A DNA stretch of 64,000 nt from an uncultured Pelagimonas sp. Lineage in GTDB: Bacteria > Pseudomonadota > Alphaproteobacteria > Rhodobacterales > Rhodobacteraceae. The stretch lies in assembly GCF_947498515.1 (NCBI RefSeq), contig NZ_CANMKO010000001.1, positions 186,001 to 250,000 on the forward strand, read 5' to 3'. The translations under genes and the position numbers were made by a program. Every line of letters begins with the position of its first letter. Within the stretch, counting starts at the first letter, position 1. Below the pieces are notes generated by a model that ran no database searches, was not told where the DNA came from, and was given only the letters and a program-made list of their open reading frames with translations. Positions 28,818 to 37,093 of the stretch are shown here, one piece after another.

Positions 28818-29318
28818 ATGACGCATAATCCTGATGACCGCCAGATTGCTATTGTTTTGGGGGCTGCTGTTTGGCCCGGCGGGGAACCATCGCCAAGCCT
28901 GCGTCGACGTGCCGAGCACGCCGCCAAGCTTTGGCAGGACGGCATGGTTTCGGCGATTATCGGATCGGGAGGAGTGGGCAAGCATCCACCGTCCGAGGCA
29001 CAGGTCATCGCCGATATTTGTCGTGCTAAAGGGGTGCCAGAGGCTTGTATCCTGCAAGAGGATAAGGCCACCACAACCGAAGAAAACCTACGATTTTCTG
29101 CGCGGCTTTTGGCCGAGCACGGCGCAGTTTCCGCTGTTTTGGTGACCGATGCCTACCACGCTCCACGCGCGCTTTTGGTGGCGCGGCGATTGGGGATGAA
29201 GGCCACTGCCAGTTGTCCAAAGATGACCGGAACAACGTGGCGGCGGGTGATCAAGGCCTGGATGCGCGAAATCCCGGCCTTGATCTGGTACGTCTTGCAC
29301 GGCAAGGGGCGGCCTTAG
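28818..29318 (+). CDS. DUF218 / YdcF-SanA family protein
   Basis: 166 residues from the ATG at 28818; an in-frame ATG at 28782 would add 12 residues. The DUF218 landmarks are present: IVLGAAVWPGGEPSPSLRRR, IIGSGGVGKHPPSEA, the acidic EDKATTTEENLRFSARLL and LVTDAYHAPRALLVARRLG. Related proteins (SanA, ElyC, YdcF) are linked to envelope integrity, and YdcF binds S-adenosylmethionine. No membrane segment is obvious, so this one is YdcF-like and probably cytoplasmic. It is convergent with a small secreted protein gene, 8 nt away. Confidence 0.8.
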   Translation: MTHNPDDRQIAIVLGAAVWPGGEPSPSLRRRAEHAAKLWQDGMVSAIIGSGGVGKHPPSEAQVIADICRAKGVPEACILQEDKATTTEENLRFSARLLAEHGAVSAVLVTDAYHAPRALLVARRLGMKATASCPKMTGTTWRRVIKAWMREIPALIWYVLHGKGRP

Positions 29319-29326
29319 CGGGTGCC

Positions 29327-29719
29327 TTAACGAGTGACGGTCACTTTGAGATAGCGGCCGCTATTGCCAACGCCGTAAATGCGCACAAACACCGTGGCCC
29401 CGCCGCGCAGCAGATTGCGGGCCGCCGCTGGCTCCATCGTGCCATTCATAATCATCCGTTCCATGATGCCGCGATTTTCCATGCTGCCAAAGAACGGATC
29501 CCATTCATCCCCCGGCTGGCTGATGCCAAAGCGGTGATAATTGGCCCGGTCCTGACGCAGGATTTGCCAAGGTTCATTCAGGCGAGCACCCTTGGAATTA
29601 TAAAGATCATCCTGCCCAATATAGGCGACATAGCTGCCAATGATCTGATCCGCCTGTGCAACAGTCGCGGCCATTGCAGAACTCGCGGCCAGTACCGCAG
29701 CAAGTAAAAAGCGTTTCAT
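29327..29719 (-). CDS. Small secreted protein, unknown function
   Basis: 130 residues from the ATG at 29719. A signal peptide (MKRFLLAAVLAASSAMAATVAQA) is followed by about 105 residues with several aromatic and Asn/Gly positions (IGSYVAYIGQDDLYNSKG, YHRFGISQPGDEWDPFF) and a C-terminal beta-rich segment ending LKVTVTR. I do not recognise a domain; relatives in Rhodobacterales are annotated only as hypothetical as far as I know. Predicted periplasmic. Confidence 0.7.
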   Translation of the reverse strand: MKRFLLAAVLAASSAMAATVAQADQIIGSYVAYIGQDDLYNSKGARLNEPWQILRQDRANYHRFGISQPGDEWDPFFGSMENRGIMERMIMNGTMEPAAARNLLRGGATVFVRIYGVGNSGRYLKVTVTR

Positions 29720-30269
29720 CCCTGTCTCCAATCTCATGATGTTTCGCGCCCTTCCTTGGCGCAAGTATAGACCGCGACCAAGATCACGTCTTTGACAGTG
29801 AACAAAGCTGCAATAACTTACAGGAAAGTTAAGGGATTTGCGTGTCTATCTAATTGACGTCTTTACTGTAAACCCTGTGTTCGGTGAGCATGGCTTCTTG
29901 CCCCTATTCCGGTGCGTGTTCCGCTCAAGAGCTGGGACAAGATCAGGATATTGCTGTGCGCCAGGATCAAGTGGCCGCGGCTAAACAGCGTCTTCAAATA
30001 GAAAATTACCGTCTAAGAATTGCATTTCGAAACGCAGGACTCGTTTCTTTTAAATATCGGGCATTTGCCCCCGCCCAAAATTTCCGCCAGAGCCATAGGA
30101 GTTTGTGTGAGCGATTTTCGCTGCCTTGGATTGAATGGAGGGCGTCGTTGAAGCACCGGGTTGCACGATGTGTCACAGCATTTTGGCTAGACTGAGATAT
30201 GGCAAGCCAACGACGCTTCGTCGGATTTCAAACCCGATTCCGCGCCAACTTGATTCTGATCTTAAACAG
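29720..30269. other. Intergenic region, no gene supported
   Basis: About 550 nt between the secreted protein gene and the NDUFS4-like gene. A 103-codon plus-strand frame at 29884-30195 lacks a family match and a ribosome site, and its composition is poor for coding. The first part is A+T-rich and likely carries the promoter for the minus-strand gene. A stretch near 30190-30250 looks superficially like tRNA arms but does not fold. Confidence 0.5.
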
Positions 30270-30581
30270 TTAGTGAGTCCAAGGGACCCGGCGGTCGACG
30301 GCGAAGTTTTCCGCATAGCCGCGTGCGCGAATGTTGGGTTTGCGTTTGTTGGGTTCAAACACCTGCGCCTCGATCCCATGTTCTTGGGCATAGGAGACGG
30401 CGGCTTCTTTGCTTTCGAAGCGCATCTTCACCTGACTTTGAGTGTCACTTGACGAAGTCCATCCCATCAAGGGATCAACTTCGCGACGCGAGGCCGGTGC
30501 AAACTCTAGGACCCAAACCTTTGTTTTCCCCTGACCAGAGGACATCGCGGTTTTTGCGGGCTGATAGATGCGTGCAAACAT
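30270..30581 (-). CDS. ETC complex I accessory subunit, NDUFS4 family
   Basis: 103 residues. The N-terminus [27 protein letters not shown] and the C-terminal pattern [15 protein letters not shown] are signatures of the alphaproteobacterial homologue of mitochondrial NDUFS4 (18-kDa). The conserved middle is [17 protein letters not shown]. The protein is an accessory of NADH:ubiquinone oxidoreductase at the matrix/cytoplasm arm. As is common in this order, the gene lies away from the nuo operon. Confidence 0.92.
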   Translation of the reverse strand: MFARIYQPAKTAMSSGQGKTKVWVLEFAPASRREVDPLMGWTSSSDTQSQVKMRFESKEAAVSYAQEHGIEAQVFEPNKRKPNIRARGYAENFAVDRRVPWTH

Positions 30582-30678
30582 AGTGAAACTCCTTCGTCAA
30601 AGCCGGTTATCGGAGATTCCCGCCTTTAGGGCAAGCGCCCAGTCGAGCCCATTTGTCACATATTGCGCGGGGGGGACA

Positions 30679-30760
30679 AGCAGCGGTTTGACCAAACCCG
30701 GGCCACGGGGAGCGAGGGGTGGGTAAATGCAGCGCCAAAGAGCGGTCAAACCATCTGCTT
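30679..30760. other. Long-range stem in the NDUFS4-uvrB spacer, possible structured RNA
   Basis: AAGCAG…GGTTTGACC (30679-30693) is complementary to GGTCAAACC…CTGCTT (30744-30760), interrupted only by a 1-by-2 internal loop. The ~50-nt loop is G-rich. The whole spacer 30582-30993 (412 nt) has no supported gene. Its second half is A+T-rich and should carry the uvrB promoter. Whether the stem is transcribed is unknown. Confidence 0.35.
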
Positions 30761-30962
30761 AAGGAAAAGGTACATTTTACACAAACTTTCTAGCAATAGT
30801 CTTTTTGGGTCATTCATCTGTGCAAATCTCCGGTTGCTTTGTTAACAAACTGAAAATAAGTGACTTTAGGTTAAGTGCGACATTTTGGTTTGTTTTCACG
30901 CACTTGCCGCACAGCAGCATTCAAACCGCTTTGGGGGGTTGAATTGCGACGGAATGAGTACA

Positions 30963-30977
30963 ATTCTACTTTTGTTC
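30963..30977 (+). promoter_or_regulatory. Candidate LexA (SOS) box before uvrB
   Basis: ATTC-N7-GTTC matches the alphaproteobacterial LexA consensus GTTC-N7-GTTC with one mismatch in the first half. It ends 16 nt before the uvrB ATG. uvrB is a known SOS gene in many bacteria. The position would overlap a short leader or the transcription start. Confidence 0.4.
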
Positions 30978-30993
30978 TATTGCGGGAATCGCC

Positions 30994-33192
30994 ATGCCTT
31001 ATGCCCATTCTGACAAAAACATGCCTGTTCTGAATTCCCCGGCCCCGGATGTGAAAACGCGGGAAAAGCTGGAAGGTGGCAAAGAGTTTGTCCTTCATAC
31101 GGAGTTCAGCCCGGCCGGTGATCAGCCAACAGCCATCACGGAGTTGGCCGGTGGTATCCGCGATGGCGACCGGTCGCAGGTGCTTTTGGGGGCAACGGGT
31201 ACCGGCAAAACCTTTACCATGGCCAAAGTTATCGAAGAGACCCAGCGCCCTGCCATCATTTTGGCCCCGAACAAAACGCTGGCGGCGCAGTTGTATGGCG
31301 AGTTCAAAGGGTTCTTTCCCGACAATGCCGTCGAATATTTTGTGTCGTTTTATGACTACTATCAGCCCGAAGCCTATGTCGCGCGTTCGGACACCTATAT
31401 CGAAAAAGAGAGCCAGATTAACGACCAGATTGACCGGATGCGGCACTCTGCGACGCGCGCGCTCTTGGAACGCGATGACGTGATTATCGTGGCCTCGGTG
31501 TCTTGTATCTATGGCATAGGATCGGTCGAAACCTATGGGGCGATGACCCAGGATTTACATGTCGGCAAGGAATACGACCAGCGCAAAGTCATCGCCGATT
31601 TGGTGGCCCAGCAATACAAACGCAACGATCAGGCGTTTCAGCGCGGAACCTTCAGGGTGCGTGGCGATAGCCTAGAAATCTGGCCCGCTCACCTTGAAGA
31701 TCGCGGTTGGAAGCTGTCCTTTTTTGGCGAAGAACTAGAAGGGATCACCGAGTTTGATCCGCTAACTGGCCAGAAAACCGGTAGTTTCGACCAAATCCGG
31801 GTCTATGCGAATTCGCACTATGTGACGCCCAAACCGACGATGCAGCAGGCGGTCATAAGCATCAAAAAGGAGCTGCGTCAGCGGCTTGATCAGCTTGTCG
31901 GCGAAGGCAAGCTTTTGGAAGCTCAGAGGCTTGAACAACGTTGCAACTTCGACATCGAGATGCTTGAGGCGACGGGCGTGTGCAACGGCATTGAAAACTA
32001 TTCGCGCTACTTAACGGGGCGCGCTCCGGGGGAACCGCCCCCCACATTGTTCGAATTTATCCCCGATCATGCTATTGTTTTTGCAGATGAATCCCACGTG
32101 TCCGTGCCCCAGATCGGCGGCATGTACAAGGGCGACTATCGCCGCAAATTCACGCTTGCGGAACATGGGTTCCGTCTACCGTCCTGCATGGACAACCGCC
32201 CGCTGAAATTCGAAGAATGGGACGCCATGCGCCCGCAGTCGATTTTCGTCTCGGCAACTCCGGCATCCTGGGAGCTTGAGCAATCTGGTGGCGTGTTTAC
32301 CGAACAGGTGATCCGCCCGACGGGGTTGTTGGACCCGCCGGTGGAAATCCGTCCTGTGGATATGCAAGTCGATGATGTTCTTGATGAAATCCGAAAAGTC
32401 ACGGCCGAAGGTATGCGCACATTGGTCACCACCCTGACCAAACGTATGGCCGAAGACCTGACCGAATACTTGCACGAACAGGGCATCAAAGTGCGCTACA
32501 TGCACAGCGATATCGACACGATTGAACGGATCGAAATTCTTCGTGATTTGCGGCTTGGGGCGTTTGACGTTCTGATCGGGATCAACCTGTTGCGCGAAGG
32601 TTTGGACATTCCCGAATGCGGATTGGTGGCGATTTTGGACGCGGATAAAGAGGGCTTCTTGCGATCCGAAACCTCGCTGGTCCAGACCATCGGCCGCGCC
32701 GCGCGGAATTCCGAAGGGCGTGTCATTATGTATGCGGATCGCGTTACTGGGTCGATGGAACGGGCGATTGGCGAAACCAACCGCCGTCGGACCAAGCAAG
32801 AGGCCTATAACGTCGAACACGGGATCACCCCGGAAACGGTGAAAAAGAACGTCGAGGACATTCTGGCGGGTCTCTATAAAGGCGACACCGACCAATCGCG
32901 CGTCACCGCAACGATCGACAAGGGCGTCACCGGTGGCAATCTGCAAACCGTTCTCGAAGGCTTGCGCAACGACATGCGCAAGGCCGCCGAAAATCTGGAG
33001 TTTGAAGAGGCCGCGCGTCTGCGCGATGAGGTTAAACGGCTCGAGGCCGTTGATCTCGCCGTGGCCGATGATCCGCTGGCACGGCAAGCCGCTGTTGAAG
33101 CTGCCTCTGACGCCGCCGTCAAATCACGCGGTCGCTCAACGGCGGGTAAACCGGGGCAACGCGGTGGGGTTAAGCGGCGACGAGGGCGCTAA
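30994..33192 (+). CDS. uvrB: Excinuclease ABC subunit B
   Basis: 732 residues, ordinary for UvrB in this order. An N-terminal ~25-residue extension precedes FSPAGDQPTAI. Walker A GATGTGKTFTMA, the beta-hairpin region SFYDYYQPEAYVARSDTYIEKES, the DEAD-type Walker B FADESHVSVPQIGGM, motif VI QTIGRAARN, and the C-terminal UvrC-binding coiled coil (MRKAAENLEFEEAARLRDEVKRLE) are all present. The basic tail ends RGGVKRRRGR. It verifies damage with UvrA and recruits UvrC in nucleotide excision repair. GCGGGA at 30982-30987 serves as ribosome site. Confidence 0.98.
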   Translation: MPYAHSDKNMPVLNSPAPDVKTREKLEGGKEFVLHTEFSPAGDQPTAITELAGGIRDGDRSQVLLGATGTGKTFTMAKVIEETQRPAIILAPNKTLAAQLYGEFKGFFPDNAVEYFVSFYDYYQPEAYVARSDTYIEKESQINDQIDRMRHSATRALLERDDVIIVASVSCIYGIGSVETYGAMTQDLHVGKEYDQRKVIADLVAQQYKRNDQAFQRGTFRVRGDSLEIWPAHLEDRGWKLSFFGEELEGITEFDPLTGQKTGSFDQIRVYANSHYVTPKPTMQQAVISIKKELRQRLDQLVGEGKLLEAQRLEQRCNFDIEMLEATGVCNGIENYSRYLTGRAPGEPPPTLFEFIPDHAIVFADESHVSVPQIGGMYKGDYRRKFTLAEHGFRLPSCMDNRPLKFEEWDAMRPQSIFVSATPASWELEQSGGVFTEQVIRPTGLLDPPVEIRPVDMQVDDVLDEIRKVTAEGMRTLVTTLTKRMAEDLTEYLHEQGIKVRYMHSDIDTIERIEILRDLRLGAFDVLIGINLLREGLDIPECGLVAILDADKEGFLRSETSLVQTIGRAARNSEGRVIMYADRVTGSMERAIGETNRRRTKQEAYNVEHGITPETVKKNVEDILAGLYKGDTDQSRVTATIDKGVTGGNLQTVLEGLRNDMRKAAENLEFEEAARLRDEVKRLEAVDLAVADDPLARQAAVEAASDAAVKSRGRSTAGKPGQRGGVKRRRGR

Positions 33193-33814
33193 ATAGCGGC
33201 CGAAAAGGCCGCCGTCCTCCATTTACCGTAATCCACGGCAGTAGATCTTATTACCTCAAGTTCTTCGAAACCGTCGATCAAACGGAGAACCCGTTTGACG
33301 CTTTGACGCTTTGATGCACTTCTGAAGGCATCCATGGACTTGTAGCGATACGCACGATATCCGTTTTTGAAAACTGGCGAGAAGGCATTTTTTTATTTTT
33401 CTATGAGTCGAATGCACTACGCGAACTTCCTTTTCATCTTTGTAGCGTATGCTTTTCAAGAATCGTAAATCCAGGTCGGAACTTTGATCAGCCTCACTAA
33501 GTTCGTTTAGAGAGCGGTACTGGACCTTACGAACCGTGAATTTTGGCCGGTCGCCAAAAATTCTTTCTATCGCACCTGGCTTCAAATCAATGCGCACTCC
33601 ATCCGTTCCAGGAGCGAACACTTTCCAATGATGGAAAGTCTGACCTGTCTCAGAAAAGCAAAGTGCATGCAACTTTGCGTTGCCGTTGTCGCTTGACCAT
33701 TGATCCAAACACGCAACATCGTTCTTATCCTCCCATGACGATGGAGGTAGTAAAGTAAGTTTTTTTTGTCTCCAAAATAGAGATCGCTGAAGACAAAGAA
33801 GTGAACCGTTTTAA
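33189..33814 (-). pseudogene. Decayed DUF2971-like gene with three frame lesions
   Basis: Read on the minus strand, fragments in different frames join into one protein resembling DUF2971-type proteins: RFTSLSSAISILETKK, then LTLLPPSSWEDKNDVACLDQW…CFSETGQTFHHWKVFAPGTDGV…FLKSIRYKDEKEVRVVH, then IVRIATSPWMPSEVHQSVK, then RVLRLIDGFEELEVIRST. Each join falls at a slippage-prone site: an 8-T run (33760-33767, one base too many), a 7-T run (33388-33394, one too few), and an 8-bp tandem unit TTTGACGC at 33294-33309 with a near-copy after it. Removing one unit restores the frame. No start codon fits the N-terminus. Homopolymer differences could be sequencing error, but the 8-bp duplication would not be. 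Confidence 0.7.
33196..33212. terminator. Stem-loop directly after uvrB
   Basis: GCGGCC and GGCCGC flank GAAAA, a 6-bp GC-rich stem 4 nt past the uvrB stop. A T-tract does not follow on the plus strand, so it may pause rather than terminate fully. It also lies within the last codons of the decayed minus-strand gene. Confidence 0.45.
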
Positions 33815-33884
33815 CCCGGAGCCCGCAATTTCTTTCTTGAACCCATGTTAACCTCTTACATCGCTTTTTTGCATTTGTTGTACT

Positions 33885-34640
33885 TTAAATAAACGCCCGC
33901 CGCAGCAAGTTTAGCCCGGCCACCAAAAGCACAAACAACGTCGCCTTTCGAAATGCCTTCTGATCAATTCGGTTGTGCAGGCGCCCGCCAATCCACATGC
34001 CGATCACGCCGGGGATGATCATCAGGGCGGAAAACCATACGGTTTCGGCGTTCAAAATCCCGGACCCGATATGCGCCAAGGTGAGCGCCACCGCCCCCAA
34101 TCCATAGATCACACCCTGAACCCGAATTTGCTCACTCTTCTCGGTCTTAAGCGCCGTTAGGTAGGCAACAACCATTGGCCCCCAGACTCCGGACATGCCG
34201 CCAATCGTTCCGGCGCCGATACCGACCAAAACATCCAAACCCGGGCTTTGCTTTACCTCGGGTTGCCACCCGGCCAGTTGCATGAGGCTAAACACGACAA
34301 TCGGTCCGCCGATCACCGCGAACATCACTTCAACCGGAAGGATCGCAACCAATTGCGATGCCGCAAGGATGCAGACCAAACCGACGATCATAAACAAGCG
34401 GAACCGTTTGATCGCTGTCCAGATGCCCCTTGTCCCGCGGCCAAACGCCTGCATGCCATTGGTGACCAAGGTCGGTAGGATCAATCCAGCCAGTGCCAGT
34501 TCCGGCGCGATGATGCTCCCTAGCCCTGAAACGAGAATCATCGGCATGGCGAATCCGACCATGCCCTTGACGATCCCGGCCAGAAGGCCAATTCCAAGAC
34601 AGAGTGAAAGCAGGGGTAAATTTGAGAAAAGCGCATCCAT
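33885..34640 (-). CDS. TSUP (TauE/SafE) family membrane transporter
   Basis: 251 residues, with about eight hydrophobic segments and two related halves. Repeats contain the family pattern GLLAGIVKGMVGFAMPMI near the N-terminus and IGAGTIGGMSGVWGPMVVAYL in the second half. TSUP proteins export sulfite, sulfoacetate or related organosulfur anions across the inner membrane, or import some; the substrate here is not set by the neighbours. It starts at the ATG at 34640 and is divergent from mcd with a 148-nt shared upstream region. Confidence 0.87.
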   Translation of the reverse strand: MDALFSNLPLLSLCLGIGLLAGIVKGMVGFAMPMILVSGLGSIIAPELALAGLILPTLVTNGMQAFGRGTRGIWTAIKRFRLFMIVGLVCILAASQLVAILPVEVMFAVIGGPIVVFSLMQLAGWQPEVKQSPGLDVLVGIGAGTIGGMSGVWGPMVVAYLTALKTEKSEQIRVQGVIYGLGAVALTLAHIGSGILNAETVWFSALMIIPGVIGMWIGGRLHNRIDQKAFRKATLFVLLVAGLNLLRRAFI

Positions 34641-34788
34641 GTGGGTGATTTAGCACGGCTATTCATGCTGCACCGCAAAATTCCACCGCGCAATTTTTGA
34701 ACTATAGCGCCGCAGCATTAGCATTTTTGTTGCGCTGCATCTGCGAAATGGCTAGACCCTACACAAGACAAGTATAAGGACGCGACAC

Positions 34789-36474
34789 ATGGCACATGAT
34801 GGACAAGACCCGGCCCTTGGCAGTGCGATCCTGCCTGACCTTCTGGCTCTGACCGGCGCGGCGATTGCCCCGGTTGAAACTGTTTTCGAAGCCGCCCGTA
34901 GTTCGGTGCGCGAACTGGTGAGCAAAGATGGCCGCGTCTCTGGTGGGCTGATCGAAGCCAACCAAACCGCTGCGCATGGCCTTGCTTGGTTTGCCACATA
35001 TCTCGAAAGCCTGCGCCAGATGCAGGGCTGGGCAGAACGTCTGCAAGCCGATGGAAAGTTCGGTGAGCTGGAACAGCTCTTGCACCAGATCGCTTTTGGG
35101 GAATACCTCTGGCAGATCTATGGCGGGATCCAGATGAACCAGGGCGAAATGGTGCGTCTGCAGGATATGGGCCTGACCCAAGATGACGCCCGCGCCTTGA
35201 TGTCCGATGCGGTCATGACCCTGACCCAAGGGGCCAACACCCAAGCCGCGCGGACTCGTCTTGTTGACCTGATCCAACAACGCGAAGGTGACATCACCTA
35301 TGGTGAAACCGGTCTAGATGACGAGCTGGACATGTTCCGCGACCAGATGCGCCGCTACGCCGTCGACAAGGTCGAACCCTATGCGCATGAATGGCACCTC
35401 AAGGATGAGCTGATCCCGATGGAAATCATCGAGGAACTGGCCGAAATGGGTGTGTTTGGCCTAACCATCCCCGAGGAATACGGCGGGCTTGGCATGTCCA
35501 AGGCGTCGATGTGCGTTGTCTCCGAGGAACTCTCGCGCGCTTATATCGGTGTTGGCTCGCTTGGCACACGCTCCGAAATCGCGGCCGAGTTGATCATTGC
35601 CGGTGGTACCGAAGAACAAAAACAGAAATGGCTGCCAGCTTTGGCAAGTGGTGAAAAACTGCCCACAGCGGTGTTTACCGAACCCAATACCGGCTCTGAT
35701 CTTGGCTCGCTGCGCACACGCGCGGTCAAGGACGAAAACGGCGATTGGAAAGTCACCGGCAACAAGACCTGGATCACCCACGCCGCCCGAACCCACGTGA
35801 TGACACTTTTGGCGCGTACCGACCCAGAGACCAGCAATTACAAAGGCTTGTCGATGTTCTTGGCAGAGAAAACGCCGGGTGACGACGAAAACCCCTTCCC
35901 AACCGAAGGTATGACCGGCGGCGAGATCGAAGTGCTTGGTTATCGCGGTATGAAGGAATACGAGCTGGGGTTCGATAACTTTCACGTCAAAGGCGAAAAC
36001 CTTTTGGGCGGCGAAACCGGCAAAGGTTTCAAGCAGCTGATGGAGACCTTTGAAAGCGCCCGTATCCAAACCGCGGCCCGTGCCATTGGTGTGGCGCAGT
36101 CGGCCATGGATGTGGGGATGAAATACGCCCAAGATCGCAAGCAATTCGGCAAATCCTTGATCGATTTCCCGCGTGTGTCTGGCAAGATCGCTATGATGGC
36201 GACCGAAATTATGGTTGCGCGTCAGTTGTCGTATTTCTCGGCCCGTGAAAAAGACGAAGGCCGCCGTTGTGACCTTGAGGCTGGCATGGCCAAGCTTCTC
36301 GGCGCGCGCGTGGCGTGGGCGGCGGCGGATAATGCGCTGCAAATTCATGGCGGTAACGGCTTTGCCTTGGAATACACCGTGTCTCGCATTCTGTGTGATG
36401 CCCGTATTCTCAACATCTTTGAAGGCGCTGGCGAAATTCAGGCGCAGGTCATCGCCCGTCGCCTGCTCGGCTAA
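34789..36474 (+). CDS. mcd: (2S)-methylsuccinyl-CoA dehydrogenase
   Basis: 561 residues, much longer than ordinary acyl-CoA dehydrogenases (~380). An N-terminal helical extension of about 165 residues (MAHDGQDPALGSAILPDLL…AAHGLAWFATYLESLRQMQGW) is the hallmark of Mcd. The dehydrogenase core follows: FGLTIPEEYGGLGMSK, TEPNTGSDLGSLRT, KTWITHAARTHVMTLLART, and the C-terminal ALQIHGGNGFALEYTVSRILCDARILNIFEGAGEIQ. Mcd oxidises (2S)-methylsuccinyl-CoA to mesaconyl-CoA in the ethylmalonyl-CoA pathway, which lets cells grow on acetate or other C2 units without isocitrate lyase. The other pathway genes are not in this window. Confidence 0.9.
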   Translation: MAHDGQDPALGSAILPDLLALTGAAIAPVETVFEAARSSVRELVSKDGRVSGGLIEANQTAAHGLAWFATYLESLRQMQGWAERLQADGKFGELEQLLHQIAFGEYLWQIYGGIQMNQGEMVRLQDMGLTQDDARALMSDAVMTLTQGANTQAARTRLVDLIQQREGDITYGETGLDDELDMFRDQMRRYAVDKVEPYAHEWHLKDELIPMEIIEELAEMGVFGLTIPEEYGGLGMSKASMCVVSEELSRAYIGVGSLGTRSEIAAELIIAGGTEEQKQKWLPALASGEKLPTAVFTEPNTGSDLGSLRTRAVKDENGDWKVTGNKTWITHAARTHVMTLLARTDPETSNYKGLSMFLAEKTPGDDENPFPTEGMTGGEIEVLGYRGMKEYELGFDNFHVKGENLLGGETGKGFKQLMETFESARIQTAARAIGVAQSAMDVGMKYAQDRKQFGKSLIDFPRVSGKIAMMATEIMVARQLSYFSAREKDEGRRCDLEAGMAKLLGARVAWAAADNALQIHGGNGFALEYTVSRILCDARILNIFEGAGEIQAQVIARRLLG

Positions 36475-36500
36475 GACCTACAGTTCACTCTCCAACTTAT

Positions 36501-36533
36501 GGCCCCACGCGTCTTTCGCATGGGGCCTTTTCT
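36501..36533 (+). terminator. Rho-independent terminator after mcd
   Basis: GGCCCCA…TGGGGCC with an inner GCG/CGC extension forms a strong stem, followed by TTTTCTTTG. It lies 27 nt past the mcd stop. Confidence 0.85.
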
Positions 36534-36670
36534 TTGTTGTCCTCGTGTCAGGAAAACTCAGGGGGCAATTGGGAAATACGGGCCGTCCAGCACGGTAAAA
36601 CATGATCCGGATCAAGGTATGCATTCCGCATTTGTGATGTGTCAGGGGCAAATCACGATAGGAGACCACC

Positions 36671-37009
36671 ATGAGCTGGAACGACAAGCTTTCTGAAACC
36701 AAATCGCAACTCAAACAATTGGGTGCCATGATCCCCGATACGGTTGCCGGGTTTGGGGCGATCGGCAAAAGCGTCAAGAAAGACGGCGCATTGACCTTTA
36801 AGGAAAAGGAATATGTTGCCTTGGGGATCGCGGTCGCAACCCGTTGTGAACCTTGCATTTTGTTTCACACCGAAGCTCTGGTGAAACTGGGCGCGACCCG
36901 TGACGAGGTCTCAGAAGTTCTCGCAACCTGTATCCAAATGGCAGGCGGTCCGGGGTTGATGTATTCGGGCAAAGCCCTTGAGGTGTTTGACGAGTTGAGC
37001 GCCAAATAG
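36671..37009 (+). CDS. Carboxymuconolactone decarboxylase / AhpD-like protein
   Basis: 112 residues, all-helical CMD family. The AhpD-type redox motif C59-x-x-C62-x-x-x-H66 (RCEPCILFHTEAL) is intact, and the tail carries the family's ATCIQMAGGPGLMYSG. Such proteins act as thiol-disulfide peroxidases or alkylhydroperoxidase adaptors. True decarboxylases lack the CxxC, so a redox role is preferred. It starts at an ATG after ATAGGAGACCACC. It lies behind the mcd terminator and is probably transcribed separately. Confidence 0.85.
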   Translation: MSWNDKLSETKSQLKQLGAMIPDTVAGFGAIGKSVKKDGALTFKEKEYVALGIAVATRCEPCILFHTEALVKLGATRDEVSEVLATCIQMAGGPGLMYSGKALEVFDELSAK

Positions 37010-37038
37010 CTCCTGCGTCAGCCTGTCGCGACGGAAAC

Positions 37039-37070
37039 GCAGTTACATTCCGTATCAAGAATGTAACTGC
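37039..37070. promoter_or_regulatory. Perfect 12-bp inverted repeat before the EF-hand gene
   Basis: GCAGTTACATTC (37039-37050) and GAATGTAACTGC (37059-37070) are exact complements with an 8-nt spacer, ending 23 nt before the ATG. Such a symmetric, A/T-containing dyad fits a dimeric repressor operator (inner TTACATTC-N8-GAATGTAA). It could instead terminate the preceding gene, but no T-run follows. Confidence 0.5.
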
Positions 37071-37093
37071 CAACCAAATGGAGGAGACAGATC

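Noticed and set aside
29884-30195. 103-codon plus-strand frame in the 29.7-30.3 kb spacer
   Set aside because: No ribosome site, no family pattern, and irregular composition; treated as noncoding.
30190-30255. tRNA-like stretch (GGATTTCAAACCCGATTCCG)
   Set aside because: Arms cannot be folded into a cloverleaf on either strand, and the TpsiC loop consensus is absent. No tRNA was found elsewhere in the window.
33294-33317. Tandem TTTGACGC units considered as a CRISPR or iteron array
   Set aside because: Only two exact units and one near-copy of 8 bp, inside a decayed coding frame; explained by slipped-strand duplication.
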